A DNA stretch of 64,000 bases, from positions 62,001 to 126,000 of the forward strand of contig JARKOY010000079.1 of NCBI GenBank assembly GCA_029975555.1, written 5' to 3'. Below the pieces are notes generated by a model. The model was not told where the DNA came from. It did not search any database and saw only the letters and a list, made by a program, of their open reading frames with translations. Within the stretch, counting starts at the first letter, position 1; each line of letters begins with the position of its first letter. Below are positions 25,121 through 33,825 of this stretch, piece by piece. The translations under genes were made by a program, and so were the position numbers. The stretch is from Spirochaetia bacterium. GTDB lineage: Bacteria; Spirochaetota; Spirochaetia; Treponematales; Rectinemataceae.

Positions 25121-26704
25121 ATGCTCATGGCTATGGCGGTCCTTTATACCAGCACACGGAATGCTCATGTTCGCGTGAGCATCGCAGAGGCCATCGTGCA
25201 GGGCATGCCTCAGGATGGCGGGCTCTTCGTTCCCACGGAAATACCGAAGTTGCCGCTTGAGCCATTGTTAGAGCCAACGCTCTCGTACGCCGAGCTGGCC
25301 TGGATTGTTTTGTCTTTATGGTTCGATTGGCCCGAGTGGGAGCTGCGCCCTCTCATCGAAGAGGCGTATTCGAGTACTGGGGAAAGCCCTATGTTCGACG
25401 TTCCGGACATCGTTCCTCTCTCTGGGGCCGGCTCGCTGGCCAGCGATGGCAGAGGGAGATGCCTAGAAGGGGCCGTCCCTCTTTTTCTGCTCGAACTCTT
25501 CCACGGCAGAACGTGTGCCTTCAAGGACCTTGCCCTCAGCCTCTTGGGAGGGCTGCTGCACAAAAGTCTTGAAAAATGTGGGATCGATGAGCCGATGCTC
25601 ATACTCACCGCCACCTCCGGCGACACCGGATCAGCGGCGCTCGTCGGGCTCGGCGGACAACCGGGCATCCGCATCGCCGTCATTTATCCGGCCACAGGCA
25701 CGAGCCAGATCCAGCGCCTTCAGATGACCTCCGTGCCCACCGAGGGCAGGCTCGTCGTCGGCCTGAAAGGCAACTTTGACGACGCGCAGCGGACAGTCAA
25801 GGCCATCTTCCAAAGTGCACACCACCCCAATTCGCCTTTCTACGGCATACGCCTCAGCTCCGCAAACTCGATCAACATCGGAAGACTTCTGCCTCAGATC
25901 GTCTATTACGTAAAAGCCTGGCGCGACGTGACCCTTTCAGGGGCATTGCGGCGAGGTGACCCCTTCGATGTCGTCGTGCCGAGCGGTAATTTCGGCGACA
26001 TTTTGGCCGCCCGCTATGCAAAAGCGATGGGTGTCCCCATCCGGCGTCTCATCTGCGCCTCAAACGCAAACCGGGTCCTGCACGATTTTTTCAGCACGGG
26101 CGTCTACGACCGACGGCGAACCCTCTCAAAGACCTTGAGCCCTTCGATGGACATCGTAGTCTCCAGTAATCTCGAACGTCTTTTGTACCTTGCGTTCGAC
26201 AACAAGCCCGAAACCCTCGCATCTACGATGAGCACATTCGAGCGTGAGGGCTTCTTTCAACTACCGGACCAAAACCGCGCCAAAATCGCCGATTTCTCTG
26301 CCGGATGGGCGGACGACGACCGCACCCTTGCAAGCATCCGGCACATGTGGGAAGTCCACGGTGTTCTCGTCGATCCGCACACCGCCGTTGCCTGCGCTGT
26401 TGCGCATGAATCGACAGAGAACAGAAAGACTGCGGCCGATGGCTCAACGCCTGTCGTCGTCGCGGCGACCGCAAGCCCCTTCAAATTCCCCACCGCATGC
26501 CTCGAGGCGCTCCGCGGCGGCAGCGCGATTTCTCCACAAGAACAGGCCAATGACCTTCATCTCGTATTCGAGCTTTCCAAGGCTACCGGCATCTCTGTTC
26601 CAAGGCCCATCGGGGCGCTTGGTGCCGCCGAAGTCCGACATCAGCATGTCGTGGAAGAAAGGGATCTTGTGCCTCTGCTCGCCGACTTCGCCCATCAACC
26701 CTAA
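25121..26704 (+). CDS. thrC: Threonine synthase
   Basis: PLP enzyme of the last step of threonine synthesis, from O-phosphohomoserine to threonine (527 aa). The N-terminal YTSTRN, the PLP-lysine motif AFKDLAL (Lys135), the phosphate loop TSGDTGSAAL and the VPSGNFGDI motif are all present. The long form with an extended N-terminal domain matches the group 1 (yeast/E. coli-like) type. Two further ATGs lie 6 and 12 nt inside, and no ribosome site decides between them. It is followed by thrB after 17 nt. A homoserine dehydrogenase is not in the window. Confidence 0.95.
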   Translation: MLMAMAVLYTSTRNAHVRVSIAEAIVQGMPQDGGLFVPTEIPKLPLEPLLEPTLSYAELAWIVLSLWFDWPEWELRPLIEEAYSSTGESPMFDVPDIVPLSGAGSLASDGRGRCLEGAVPLFLLELFHGRTCAFKDLALSLLGGLLHKSLEKCGIDEPMLILTATSGDTGSAALVGLGGQPGIRIAVIYPATGTSQIQRLQMTSVPTEGRLVVGLKGNFDDAQRTVKAIFQSAHHPNSPFYGIRLSSANSINIGRLLPQIVYYVKAWRDVTLSGALRRGDPFDVVVPSGNFGDILAARYAKAMGVPIRRLICASNANRVLHDFFSTGVYDRRRTLSKTLSPSMDIVVSSNLERLLYLAFDNKPETLASTMSTFEREGFFQLPDQNRAKIADFSAGWADDDRTLASIRHMWEVHGVLVDPHTAVACAVAHESTENRKTAADGSTPVVVAATASPFKFPTACLEALRGGSAISPQEQANDLHLVFELSKATGISVPRPIGALGAAEVRHQHVVEERDLVPLLADFAHQP

Positions 26705-26721
26705 ATTGGAGAAATGGTCCT

Positions 26722-27657
26722 ATGATAGAGATTGAAGTCCCCGCCACAAGCGCAAATCTCGGCCCCGGCTTTGACTGCCTGGGGCTCGCCCTATCGCTGT
26801 CGAACATTGTCCGCATCGAAAAAGCCGCCAGAACGACGCTGAAAGGATGCCCACCCCAATGGAGCGGAGATGAGAATCTCTTTCTGAGATCACTCCGCCA
26901 TGCATGCTCGCTGTTACAAATCGCTGTTCCAGAAATCTCCGTCGAATTCGTCACGAATATTCCGCCGGCCCGTGGCCTCGGTTCGAGCGCATCCCTCACA
27001 GTGGCGGGCGCTGCAGCGGCTATCATCCTGAACACAGAAACCGAAGCGGAGACAAGAGGTGAATACTCCGCTCTTCTGCACAGACCGGAAAATCTGGACT
27101 TTCTACTCCGGGTGGCCACCGATATCGAAGGACATCCGGACAATGCGGCTCCCGCCGTCTATGGCGGCTTTACCGCTGCGGCGGCCACAGGACAAGAACT
27201 CATCGTCAGCCACAGCAGTGCGCCGGCGGCCTGGCGTTTTGCGGCATGCATTCCCGAGTTCGATCTCGAGACCAGCGTAGCGCGCAAGGTCCTCCCCAAC
27301 ACCTTCTCTCGCTCTGATGCCGTCCATGCGCTTTCGCACGCGGTGCTCACCGCCCTTGCGATACAGAAGGCCGACCTCGCGTTGCTTGGACGAGCCTGTG
27401 AAGACAGGCTCCACGAGCCGTACCGCCGGCCCCTCGTTCCCGACTTCGAGGCTGTCGAATCGGCCTGTCGGGCGCAACACGCCGCCGCCGTGTGGCTCTC
27501 CGGATCAGGGCCGACAATTATGGCGGTATTCGAACCCTCTGCTCCCGAAGACATCGACAAAAAACTCGCCTCAATCATCGCACAGCAAGCACGGCATTCT
27601 TGGAAGATCGTCGTTTTGCACGCCGACAACCGGGGAATCCGCGCACACAAAATGTGA
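26722..27657 (+). CDS. thrB: Homoserine kinase
   Basis: GHMP-family kinase that phosphorylates homoserine for ThrC. It has an N-terminal VPATSANLGPGFDCLGLAL, the ATP loop PPARGLGSSAS, DNAAPAVYGG and the C-terminal SGSGPTIMAVF. Length 311 aa is normal. It lies between thrC and ogt in a tight same-strand cluster. Confidence 0.96.
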   Translation: MIEIEVPATSANLGPGFDCLGLALSLSNIVRIEKAARTTLKGCPPQWSGDENLFLRSLRHACSLLQIAVPEISVEFVTNIPPARGLGSSASLTVAGAAAAIILNTETEAETRGEYSALLHRPENLDFLLRVATDIEGHPDNAAPAVYGGFTAAAATGQELIVSHSSAPAAWRFAACIPEFDLETSVARKVLPNTFSRSDAVHALSHAVLTALAIQKADLALLGRACEDRLHEPYRRPLVPDFEAVESACRAQHAAAVWLSGSGPTIMAVFEPSAPEDIDKKLASIIAQQARHSWKIVVLHADNRGIRAHKM

Positions 27658-27666
27658 GGAGTAATT

Positions 27667-28275
27667 ATGAGTGACGATCTGTCGTCCTGCAATCCGACGT
27701 TCTGGACCCCTCTTTCATCTTCGTTCGGCGACATCCTCGTTCTCTGGGAAGGCCAAGAGAGCCCAAGGCTCTGCCGGATTTACCTTCCTCATGAAGGCGC
27801 CGGCCAACTCGACCGAGCCCGCGTGGATTTTCCAGACATGGAACTCTGGAGGACAAACGCCGCGCCCCCTCCCCTCATCGAGTCTGTTGCAGGGCTGCTT
27901 CAGCTCATCCTTGCGGGGCGTCCAGTCCAACTCCCTTTCCCGCTCATTGAAGAGAGCCTGAAGCATCTTGGCATTTTTCAGCGCAAAGTCCTCACGCTCG
28001 AGGCCACCATACCCTTCGGGCATATCTGTACATACCGGCAACTTGCGAGGGCGTGCGGCAAGCCCTTGGCCTTCCGTGCCGTCGCGCACGCGCTTTCGCA
28101 CAATCCGCTGCCTCTTCTTATCCCCTGCCACCGCGTGATCGCCTCCAATGGAGAGCTGGCCGGCTACCAAGGCGGCACAACCATGAAGCGCCACCTTCTT
28201 GAACGCGAAGGTGTTCCGTTTTCTGCGTCGGCTGTCGACTTACAACGCGCAAAGCTGTGGGCCTTCCCTTCATAA
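27667..28275 (+). CDS. ogt: Methylated-DNA--protein-cysteine methyltransferase
   Basis: Suicide repair protein that takes the alkyl group from O6-alkylguanine onto Cys154 in IPCHRVIAS. The flanking PFGHICTYRQLA, the Arg finger region (FRAVAHALSHNP) and GYQGGTTMKRHLLEREG are all canonical. The first 85 residues are a divergent N-terminal domain. It begins 9 nt after thrB and is probably cotranscribed with it. With tag upstream, the cluster holds two alkylation repair genes. Confidence 0.95.
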   Translation: MSDDLSSCNPTFWTPLSSSFGDILVLWEGQESPRLCRIYLPHEGAGQLDRARVDFPDMELWRTNAAPPPLIESVAGLLQLILAGRPVQLPFPLIEESLKHLGIFQRKVLTLEATIPFGHICTYRQLARACGKPLAFRAVAHALSHNPLPLLIPCHRVIASNGELAGYQGGTTMKRHLLEREGVPFSASAVDLQRAKLWAFPS

Positions 28276-28293
28276 AGGGGCGGCGCCTTCTTG

Positions 28294-28322
28294 TTGCGCC
28301 CCGGCCTGCTATGGATTATCAT
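28294..28322 (+). promoter_or_regulatory. Promoter of the LigB-type dioxygenase gene
   Basis: TTGCGC, 17 bp, TATCAT. The -10 ends 10 nt before the ATG and no ribosome site intervenes. Confidence 0.5.
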
Positions 28323-28332
28323 TTTATAAAGC

Positions 28333-29166
28333 ATGCGCGATGAGACCGATATGAGTGTTGCGGCCACTGGATCGTCTGAAATCATGCCCGTCATTTTTGT
28401 CGGACATGGACTTCCTATAAATGCAGTGCTGAACAACGACTTCACAAAATCGCTGCGCGAACTTACCATGAGCATCCCGGTACCCCAGAGCATCGCGGTA
28501 ATGGCGGCTCACTGGAGTACCCCAGAAATCCGTGTCACAAGTGCCCCTCATCTCCGACAAATATTCGACAGCATCGAGTTTCAGCAAGAATTGCATGATA
28601 TTGACTATGAACCTCCAGGAGACCCCGCGCTTGCAGAGGCGATCTGCAATCTTCTGCGTTCATCGGGCATTTCTGCAAACACCGATCCCAAGCGGGGCCT
28701 CGATGTAAGCGCGTGGGGTGTTCTCGTCCACATGTATCCCGAAGCCAATATCCCTGTAGTCGAGATTAGCCTTTCGTATCACATCGACACTTCGAACATC
28801 ATTGAAGTTGGGAAAGCCCTTGCTCCTCTCCGACGAAGAGGGGTCTTACTCATAGGAAGCGGTGGACTCGTGCACAACATCTACGAAATGAGCAAAAGCA
28901 TCAATACCACCCCGCCCGCATGGGCCATCGAAGCAGATACAAAGATCGCCGCGCTCGTTCAAGCAGGAGATGCTGCCGCGCTCAGTGAATTCGTACTACA
29001 AAATCTTGACCATTCGTCAGCAATCCCCACGCCTGAGCATATTTTGCCGGCCATCGCCATGCTCGCGCTGAAAGAACCCGAAGACCACATACGCTTTTTC
29101 TATGAAGCATTTCAAAATTCGACTATTTCAATGCGTTCGTTTATCATCGAGCGCAAGAAAGGCTAA
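28333..29166 (+). CDS. LigB/DODA-type extradiol dioxygenase family protein (YgiD-like)
   Basis: Member of the class III extradiol ring-cleavage dioxygenase family (277 aa), related to E. coli YgiD (DOPA 4,5-dioxygenase). Metal-ligand histidines are visible at His25 (VGHGLP), His60 (AAHWSTP), His181 (LVHNIYE) and His236 (PTPEHILP). The segment that in relatives reads DHGAW here reads DVSAW (124-128), so the conserved His next to Asp124 is missing. This may alter catalysis or the substrate. There is no functional context in the neighbourhood. Confidence 0.82.
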   Translation: MRDETDMSVAATGSSEIMPVIFVGHGLPINAVLNNDFTKSLRELTMSIPVPQSIAVMAAHWSTPEIRVTSAPHLRQIFDSIEFQQELHDIDYEPPGDPALAEAICNLLRSSGISANTDPKRGLDVSAWGVLVHMYPEANIPVVEISLSYHIDTSNIIEVGKALAPLRRRGVLLIGSGGLVHNIYEMSKSINTTPPAWAIEADTKIAALVQAGDAAALSEFVLQNLDHSSAIPTPEHILPAIAMLALKEPEDHIRFFYEAFQNSTISMRSFIIERKKG

Positions 29167-29220
29167 AAGCCATCATATACTGGGCTGCCCTCCACGTTTG
29201 TAGTCTTTACGATATTCTTT

Positions 29221-29910
29221 TTACGACACTTTCCTCGCGACGACAACACAGCGCTCTTCCTCCAAAAAAGGAACCCACACGGGCATGATCCGGGCGTTCG
29301 ATGCCAGGCTGCCCAACACAGGATCATCCGAAAGTTCGGCGAGCTCGAGCCGCGCATGCATTACGCGACCTTTGTAGGCACACAGGGCTCCCCCCGGCAA
29401 GATTTTTTTCCATATCGATCGAAACAATTTTCTCTCGCCAAAAGGCTTCAGTGCACGAAATACGACGCACTGCAGCGGCTCACGCTCATTTTCCACCGTA
29501 CTTTGACGGACTTCGACATTCTCCAGCCCCAGCAGCGCCACGACGCTCTCCAAAAAGCGCGCTCTTTTCTCAAGCCTCTCTATCAAGATGAAATGATGCT
29601 CCGGGAAGGCCATTGAGAGCGGAATTCCGGGGAATCCCGCGCCTGTGCCGATATCGGCGATGCGCACCTTTTCTCCTCGCGCGCTGGAACTTTCGATATC
29701 GACGAGCAATTCTGCCAGCACATGCCAAGGAGCCAGGCTGTCGAGCACATGCTTTATGACGAGCTCCTCCCCTTCAGCCTTGACGAGGTTGTAGAGAGGA
29801 TTCCACCGCTCCAGCTCATCGAGATACCGCGACAATCTTTCAAGAATTCCGGTGGCGATATCGAAATCGAGGGCCGCCAGCCCACGGGCAAGCAATTGTT
29901 CGTGATTCAT
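29221..29910 (-). CDS. rsmG: 16S rRNA (guanine-527-N7) methyltransferase
   Basis: AdoMet-dependent rRNA methylase (229 aa from the chosen ATG). It has the WNPLYNLVK motif, the DSLAPW helix, the AdoMet loop IADIGTGAGFPGIPLS and the VVFRALKPF strand. The ATG at this place matches the family start. The frame extends 54 codons further upstream without family similarity. An extended -10 (TGC TATAAT) ends 7 nt before this ATG and no Shine-Dalgarno exists, so the mRNA is probably leaderless. It is divergent from pyrG. Confidence 0.94.
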   Translation of the reverse strand: MNHEQLLARGLAALDFDIATGILERLSRYLDELERWNPLYNLVKAEGEELVIKHVLDSLAPWHVLAELLVDIESSSARGEKVRIADIGTGAGFPGIPLSMAFPEHHFILIERLEKRARFLESVVALLGLENVEVRQSTVENEREPLQCVVFRALKPFGERKLFRSIWKKILPGGALCAYKGRVMHARLELAELSDDPVLGSLASNARIMPVWVPFLEEERCVVVARKVS

Positions 29911-29917
29911 CGTCGTA

Positions 29918-29926
29918 ATTATAGCA
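29918..29926 (-). promoter_or_regulatory. Extended -10 promoter of rsmG
   Basis: Minus-strand TGC-TATAAT, a perfect -10 with the TG extension. The ATG begins 7 nt later, about where transcription should start. Confidence 0.65.
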
Positions 29927-29951
29927 TATGGCACGCGCGCTCCGCACAGGA

Positions 29952-29981
29952 TTGACAGCCCCCTCGACAATTTGGGATACT
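29952..29981 (+). promoter_or_regulatory. Promoter of pyrG
   Basis: Consensus TTGACA, 18 bp, GATACT. The ATG of pyrG begins 8 nt after the -10, leaving no room for a normal leader. Confidence 0.65.
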
Positions 29982-29989
29982 GAAGACCC

Positions 29990-31606
29990 ATGAGAAAGCT
30001 ACTATTCGTAACCGGAGGGGTGTGCTCTTCTCTTGGGAAAGGGATCACCGCATCCTCCATCGGCGCTCTCATGGAAGCGCGTGGGTTTACCGTGCAGATG
30101 GTGAAGATCGACCCTTACCTCAACGTCGATGCCGGCACGATGAGCCCTTATCAACACGGCGAGGTCTATGTCACCGACGACGGCGCGGAAACGGACCTCG
30201 ACCTCGGCAACTATGGCCGATTCACCACCGCAAAACTGAGCCGTGCCAACTCCATCACCACAGGGCAGGTCTACAAGACGGTGATCGAAAAGGAGAGAGC
30301 CGGAGAGTACCTTGGCCGCACTGTCCAGGTCGTTCCCCACATCACCAACGAAATCAAACAGCGCATCCTCGCCGTAGCCAACGACCCCGAAGTCGACATG
30401 ACGATCGTGGAGATCGGTGGCACCGTCGGCGATATCGAGTCTGTTCCTTTTTTGGAGGCGTGCCGCCAGCTCATCCACGAATTTGGAAAACAAAACGCCA
30501 TCTCGATCCACGTCACGCTCGTCCCCTCAGTGTCCGGCGGCGAAATAAAGACGAAGCCCACCCAGCACGCCGTCAAGGAACTGCAGGAAGTCGGAATCCA
30601 GCCCGATGCGCTCGTGCTTCGTTCCACAAAACCTTTAAGCGATGACCTGCGGCGAAAAATCTCGCTCTTCACCAATGTCGAAGAGGATGGCGTCATAAGC
30701 GCCTACGACGCTGCCACCATCTACGAAATTCCCCTCATTTTCTACAATCAAAAACTAGACACCTTCCTGTTGCGGAAAATGAACATCGAGAGTCGCCACG
30801 CAGAGCTCGACAGATGGGAGTCCGTCGTCCAGGCGGTGACAAAACCGAACCGCAAGATAAAAATTGCCGTAGTCGGCAAATACATGGAGCTGCACGATTC
30901 CTACAAGTCGATATGGGAAGCCCTCTGCCACGGGGGCATTGCGCACCACGCAGGCCTCGAGATCGAAAAAGTCGATTCGTCGCGGCTTGAGGATCCGAAG
31001 GCGGACCTGGACTCGGTGTTCAGGGACATCCATGGCATACTCGTGCCTGGCGGATTCGGCGAGCGCGGCATCGAAGGCATGATACGCGCGGCGCACTATG
31101 CCCGGGAGCACGACATCCCCTATCTGGGTATTTGTCTCGGTATGCAGATTATGGTCATCGAATATGCGCGCTCGGTGCTCGGCTGGCAGGATGCACACTC
31201 TACAGAATTCAATAAATCGACGCCGCACCCTGTCGTCTGTCTTTTGGAAGAGCAGACCAAGATCAAAAACTACGGAGGCACCATGCGGCTCGGGGCCTAC
31301 GATGCGATCACGAAAGTGAACTCGAATATTCGGGCAGCGTATAAAACCGAGCAAATAAGCGAACGGCACCGCCACCGCTATGAGGTGAACAACGATATGC
31401 GCGCCGAGCTCGAGGCGCATCACCTCGTCGTGAGCGCGACGACGCCGAACGGCGAGCTCGTCGAAGCCTGCGAATGGCCAAACCATCGCTGGTCGGTGGG
31501 CGTCCAGTTCCATCCGGAATTCAAATCACGCCCAACGTCGCCGCACCCCTTGTTCAGAGAGTTCATCAGAGCGGCGCTGAATCATGCCGATCATGCCGGA
31601 GCATGA
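29990..31606 (+). CDS. pyrG: CTP synthase
   Basis: Converts UTP to CTP with glutamine (538 aa). The N-terminal amidoligase domain has VTGGVCSSLGKG, KIDPYLNVDAGTMSPYQHGEV and the EIGGTVGDIES motif. The C-terminal glutaminase has the nucleophile Cys in YLGICLGMQ and the FHPEFKSRP motif. It is first in a run with lptC, lptA and lptB on the same strand; lptC follows 22 nt after its stop. Confidence 0.98.
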   Translation: MRKLLFVTGGVCSSLGKGITASSIGALMEARGFTVQMVKIDPYLNVDAGTMSPYQHGEVYVTDDGAETDLDLGNYGRFTTAKLSRANSITTGQVYKTVIEKERAGEYLGRTVQVVPHITNEIKQRILAVANDPEVDMTIVEIGGTVGDIESVPFLEACRQLIHEFGKQNAISIHVTLVPSVSGGEIKTKPTQHAVKELQEVGIQPDALVLRSTKPLSDDLRRKISLFTNVEEDGVISAYDAATIYEIPLIFYNQKLDTFLLRKMNIESRHAELDRWESVVQAVTKPNRKIKIAVVGKYMELHDSYKSIWEALCHGGIAHHAGLEIEKVDSSRLEDPKADLDSVFRDIHGILVPGGFGERGIEGMIRAAHYAREHDIPYLGICLGMQIMVIEYARSVLGWQDAHSTEFNKSTPHPVVCLLEEQTKIKNYGGTMRLGAYDAITKVNSNIRAAYKTEQISERHRHRYEVNNDMRAELEAHHLVVSATTPNGELVEACEWPNHRWSVGVQFHPEFKSRPTSPHPLFREFIRAALNHADHAGA

Positions 31607-31628
31607 TCCGGACAGGGAGCGCACATGC

Positions 31629-32207
31629 ATGGATGGCTATAAAAAAGCACCGGGAAGCCTCGTCCGATTCATCCTGGTGCTGTATCTTGTGGGCCATCTG
31701 ACGCTGTTTTTTTTCTCCTGCAGCCAGTACATCGAAGAAAATACGGACGGCGCGCAGGCCGAAACGCCCGACGCCTGTTTTGTCGATCTGACGAGAAAAG
31801 AATATCGCGGCGGGAAACTCTCCATGCAGATTTCTGCGCGCCGGGCCGCCTGGTACGCGTCGGACCAACGGTTGGAAATTGAAGGGCTCACCTTCACCAC
31901 CTACGACGCCGATGAGGGTTCGGTCTCCGCTTCTGGAGAGGCGGACAGGGCCGTTTTCTACGAGGCAAGCGGCGATGCAGAATTTTCGGGCTACGTGTGT
32001 GTCAGAAGCGCGGAAGGCGATGTCTCTTTCGAAACCCAAAAGCTTACGTACCGACGGGCGCTCGATGTATTCGAGACCCCCGCCGACGCAGACGTCGTCA
32101 TAAAGGCGAAAGACCGGTTATGGATGGCAGGCAAGGGCCTGCTCTTCGACGTCAAGCAGAAATACTACGAGATTCTGACAGATGTCTCCGGTTCCGTTTA
32201 TCGATGA
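31629..32207 (+). CDS. lptC: LPS export periplasmic protein LptC-like
   Basis: Membrane-anchored component of the lipopolysaccharide transport bridge, expected to pass LPS from LptB2FG to LptA. A hydrophobic N-terminus ends in FFFSC, which could be an anchor or a lipobox-like site. The LptC-type beta-jellyroll follows, with repeated KLSMQISARRAAWY, FETQKLTYRR and WMAGKGLLFD strands. The ATG with AGGGAG 9 nt upstream is chosen over two ATGs inside pyrG. Assignment rests on fold-like pattern and on its place directly before lptA and lptB. Confidence 0.78.
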   Translation: MDGYKKAPGSLVRFILVLYLVGHLTLFFFSCSQYIEENTDGAQAETPDACFVDLTRKEYRGGKLSMQISARRAAWYASDQRLEIEGLTFTTYDADEGSVSASGEADRAVFYEASGDAEFSGYVCVRSAEGDVSFETQKLTYRRALDVFETPADADVVIKAKDRLWMAGKGLLFDVKQKYYEILTDVSGSVYR

Positions 32208-32226
32208 TATGAGGTACAATATTTTT

Positions 32227-32955
32227 ATGAAAATAAGAGCGCCTCTGTGGCTGTTCGTGATTGTGATTGTGGGTGGAATAGTCCAATCCGGCTTTGCCCA
32301 GACACCAACATCCCAGACGCCGCCTCCCACGGCGTCCGGCCAGCCCCCCCTTGCCTCCGAAACTCAGCAGACCAACGGCAAAAAGCCCATATCCTTCAGC
32401 GCACGCAGCGTTCAAGGGGTTCTCGCAAAAGAGAAACAGAATACTATCCTCACAGGATCGGTCAAAATCACCACAGGCAGCCTGACCATCACCGCAGACC
32501 GCGTCGAGCTCAGCGGAGAGGATTACGTAAACGTCGCGTGCAGCGGGAACGTCACGGTAAACGACGCCGAAAAAGGCTTCTCTCTTGTCGCCGAGAAACT
32601 CTACTATCGGAGGGACACGGAAATCGGCGTGGCTCAAGGTAAGGTCGCCGTCAACGACACCAAGAACAACACCACCATCGATGCCGAATGGCTCCGATTC
32701 GATCAACAGCAGTCCATTTTCGAAGCGGCCGTCTCTGTTCTTGTCCTGAAAGAGGACATGTCGATTCGCGCCGAATACGCGCACTACAACCGCGACACTG
32801 AAGAAATCAAACTCCATGGCGGCGCAGTCGCCATCACCGAAGACGGAACCCTCAAAGGCGACGTCATTTCCGCAACGTCAGACTGGTCGAACATCCAGGT
32901 GTCCGGTGAAGTCTCCGGGACCATCACGACAAAGGAAAAATCAGCATCGCAATGA
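32227..32955 (+). CDS. lptA: LPS transport periplasmic protein LptA-like (OstA domain)
   Basis: Secreted protein with signal peptide (cleavage after GFAQ), a Pro/Thr/Gln-rich linker (about 25-50), then repeated OstA/LptA beta-strands (NTILTGSVKITTGSLTITADRVEL, GNVTVNDAEKGF, KGDVISATSDW). These form the periplasmic LPS conduit. The start at ATG is chosen for the signal peptide; GAGG lies about 12 nt upstream, rather far. Its stop overlaps lptB (ATGA). Together with lptB it supports an LPS- or lipid A-bearing outer membrane. Some spirochaetes lack LPS, so the cargo could be another lipoglycan. Confidence 0.85.
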   Translation: MKIRAPLWLFVIVIVGGIVQSGFAQTPTSQTPPPTASGQPPLASETQQTNGKKPISFSARSVQGVLAKEKQNTILTGSVKITTGSLTITADRVELSGEDYVNVACSGNVTVNDAEKGFSLVAEKLYYRRDTEIGVAQGKVAVNDTKNNTTIDAEWLRFDQQQSIFEAAVSVLVLKEDMSIRAEYAHYNRDTEEIKLHGGAVAITEDGTLKGDVISATSDWSNIQVSGEVSGTITTKEKSASQ

Positions 32956-33683
32956 GCATTGCAACGCTTGAAGCTTTCCACCTGCGAAAATCGTTTGGAC
33001 GAACACTCGCCGTGGCAGACGTCAGTTTCTCAATGGAGACAGGGGAAGTGATTGGCCTTCTGGGCCCGAACGGCGCAGGAAAAACGACTATCTTCTATAT
33101 GATTGCAGGATTTCTCAAACCGAATGCAGGCAGCGTCCACTTCAACGGCCGCCAGATCGATCGGCTTCCCATGTTCAAACGGGCCATGCTCGGCATCTCC
33201 TACCTTCCCCAGGAACCCTCGATATTTCGCCGTCTGACCGTCGAAGAAAACATTCTCGCGGTCCTTGAAGTGCGCAGCGCCTTGTCCCTGTCGGGCCGCA
33301 GGGAAAAAGCGCGCGCCCTCATGGAGGAATTCGGTATTGCCCACCTCGCCCATCAGCCGGCGTATACGCTCTCGGGGGGCGAGCGCCGGAGAGCCGAAAT
33401 CGCGCGGGCCCTGGCCATCGAGCCAAAATTCCTTCTCCTCGATGAGCCATTTACGGGCATCGACCCCATCGCAATCCGCGAGATAAAATCTCTTATTCGA
33501 TCCCTGTCCGCGAGAGGCATCGGTATTCTTCTCACCGACCACAACGTCCGGGACACGCTCGCCATCACCACGCGCGCATACATCATCAGCAAAGGGGTCA
33601 TCGTGGCACAAGGGGAACCGCAGCGCATCATCGACAACCCCCTTGCGCGCGAAACATATCTGGGGCAAGATTTCGAAATGTAG
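32952..33683 (+). CDS. lptB: LPS export ABC transporter ATP-binding protein LptB
   Basis: ATPase of the LptB2FGC exporter (243 aa). It has Walker A GPNGAGKTT, Q-loop PQEPSIF, signature LSGGERRR and Walker B FLLLDEPFTGIDP. The C-terminal family ending LARETYLGQDFEM is typical of LptB. It overlaps lptA by 4 nt. The permeases LptF and LptG are not in the window. Confidence 0.95.
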   Translation: MSIATLEAFHLRKSFGRTLAVADVSFSMETGEVIGLLGPNGAGKTTIFYMIAGFLKPNAGSVHFNGRQIDRLPMFKRAMLGISYLPQEPSIFRRLTVEENILAVLEVRSALSLSGRREKARALMEEFGIAHLAHQPAYTLSGGERRRAEIARALAIEPKFLLLDEPFTGIDPIAIREIKSLIRSLSARGIGILLTDHNVRDTLAITTRAYIISKGVIVAQGEPQRIIDNPLARETYLGQDFEM

Positions 33684-33747
33684 CTCCGAGCATGGGGATG
33701 CACATGAAACAACTATTCGCACAACTCGTAATGAAATAAAATCACTG

Positions 33748-33776
33748 TTGACGCCAGTGCGTGCGCATGGTACATT
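33748..33776 (+). promoter_or_regulatory. Promoter of the TatD-family gene
   Basis: TTGACG, 17 bp (with TGG before the -10), TACATT; start codon about 50 nt downstream. Confidence 0.5.
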
Positions 33777-33825
33777 TAACGACAGTCCGTATGGGCTGCC
33801 CACCATTTTTTGTAACGGAAAAGCC

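Noticed and set aside
28276-28305. GGGGCG...CGCCCC stem after ogt as a terminator
   Set aside because: No T tract follows the stem; it overlaps the -35 of the next gene instead.
31584-31628. Earlier in-frame starts for lptC inside pyrG
   Set aside because: They lack a ribosome site, add polar residues before the membrane segment, and the downstream ATG has AGGGAG.
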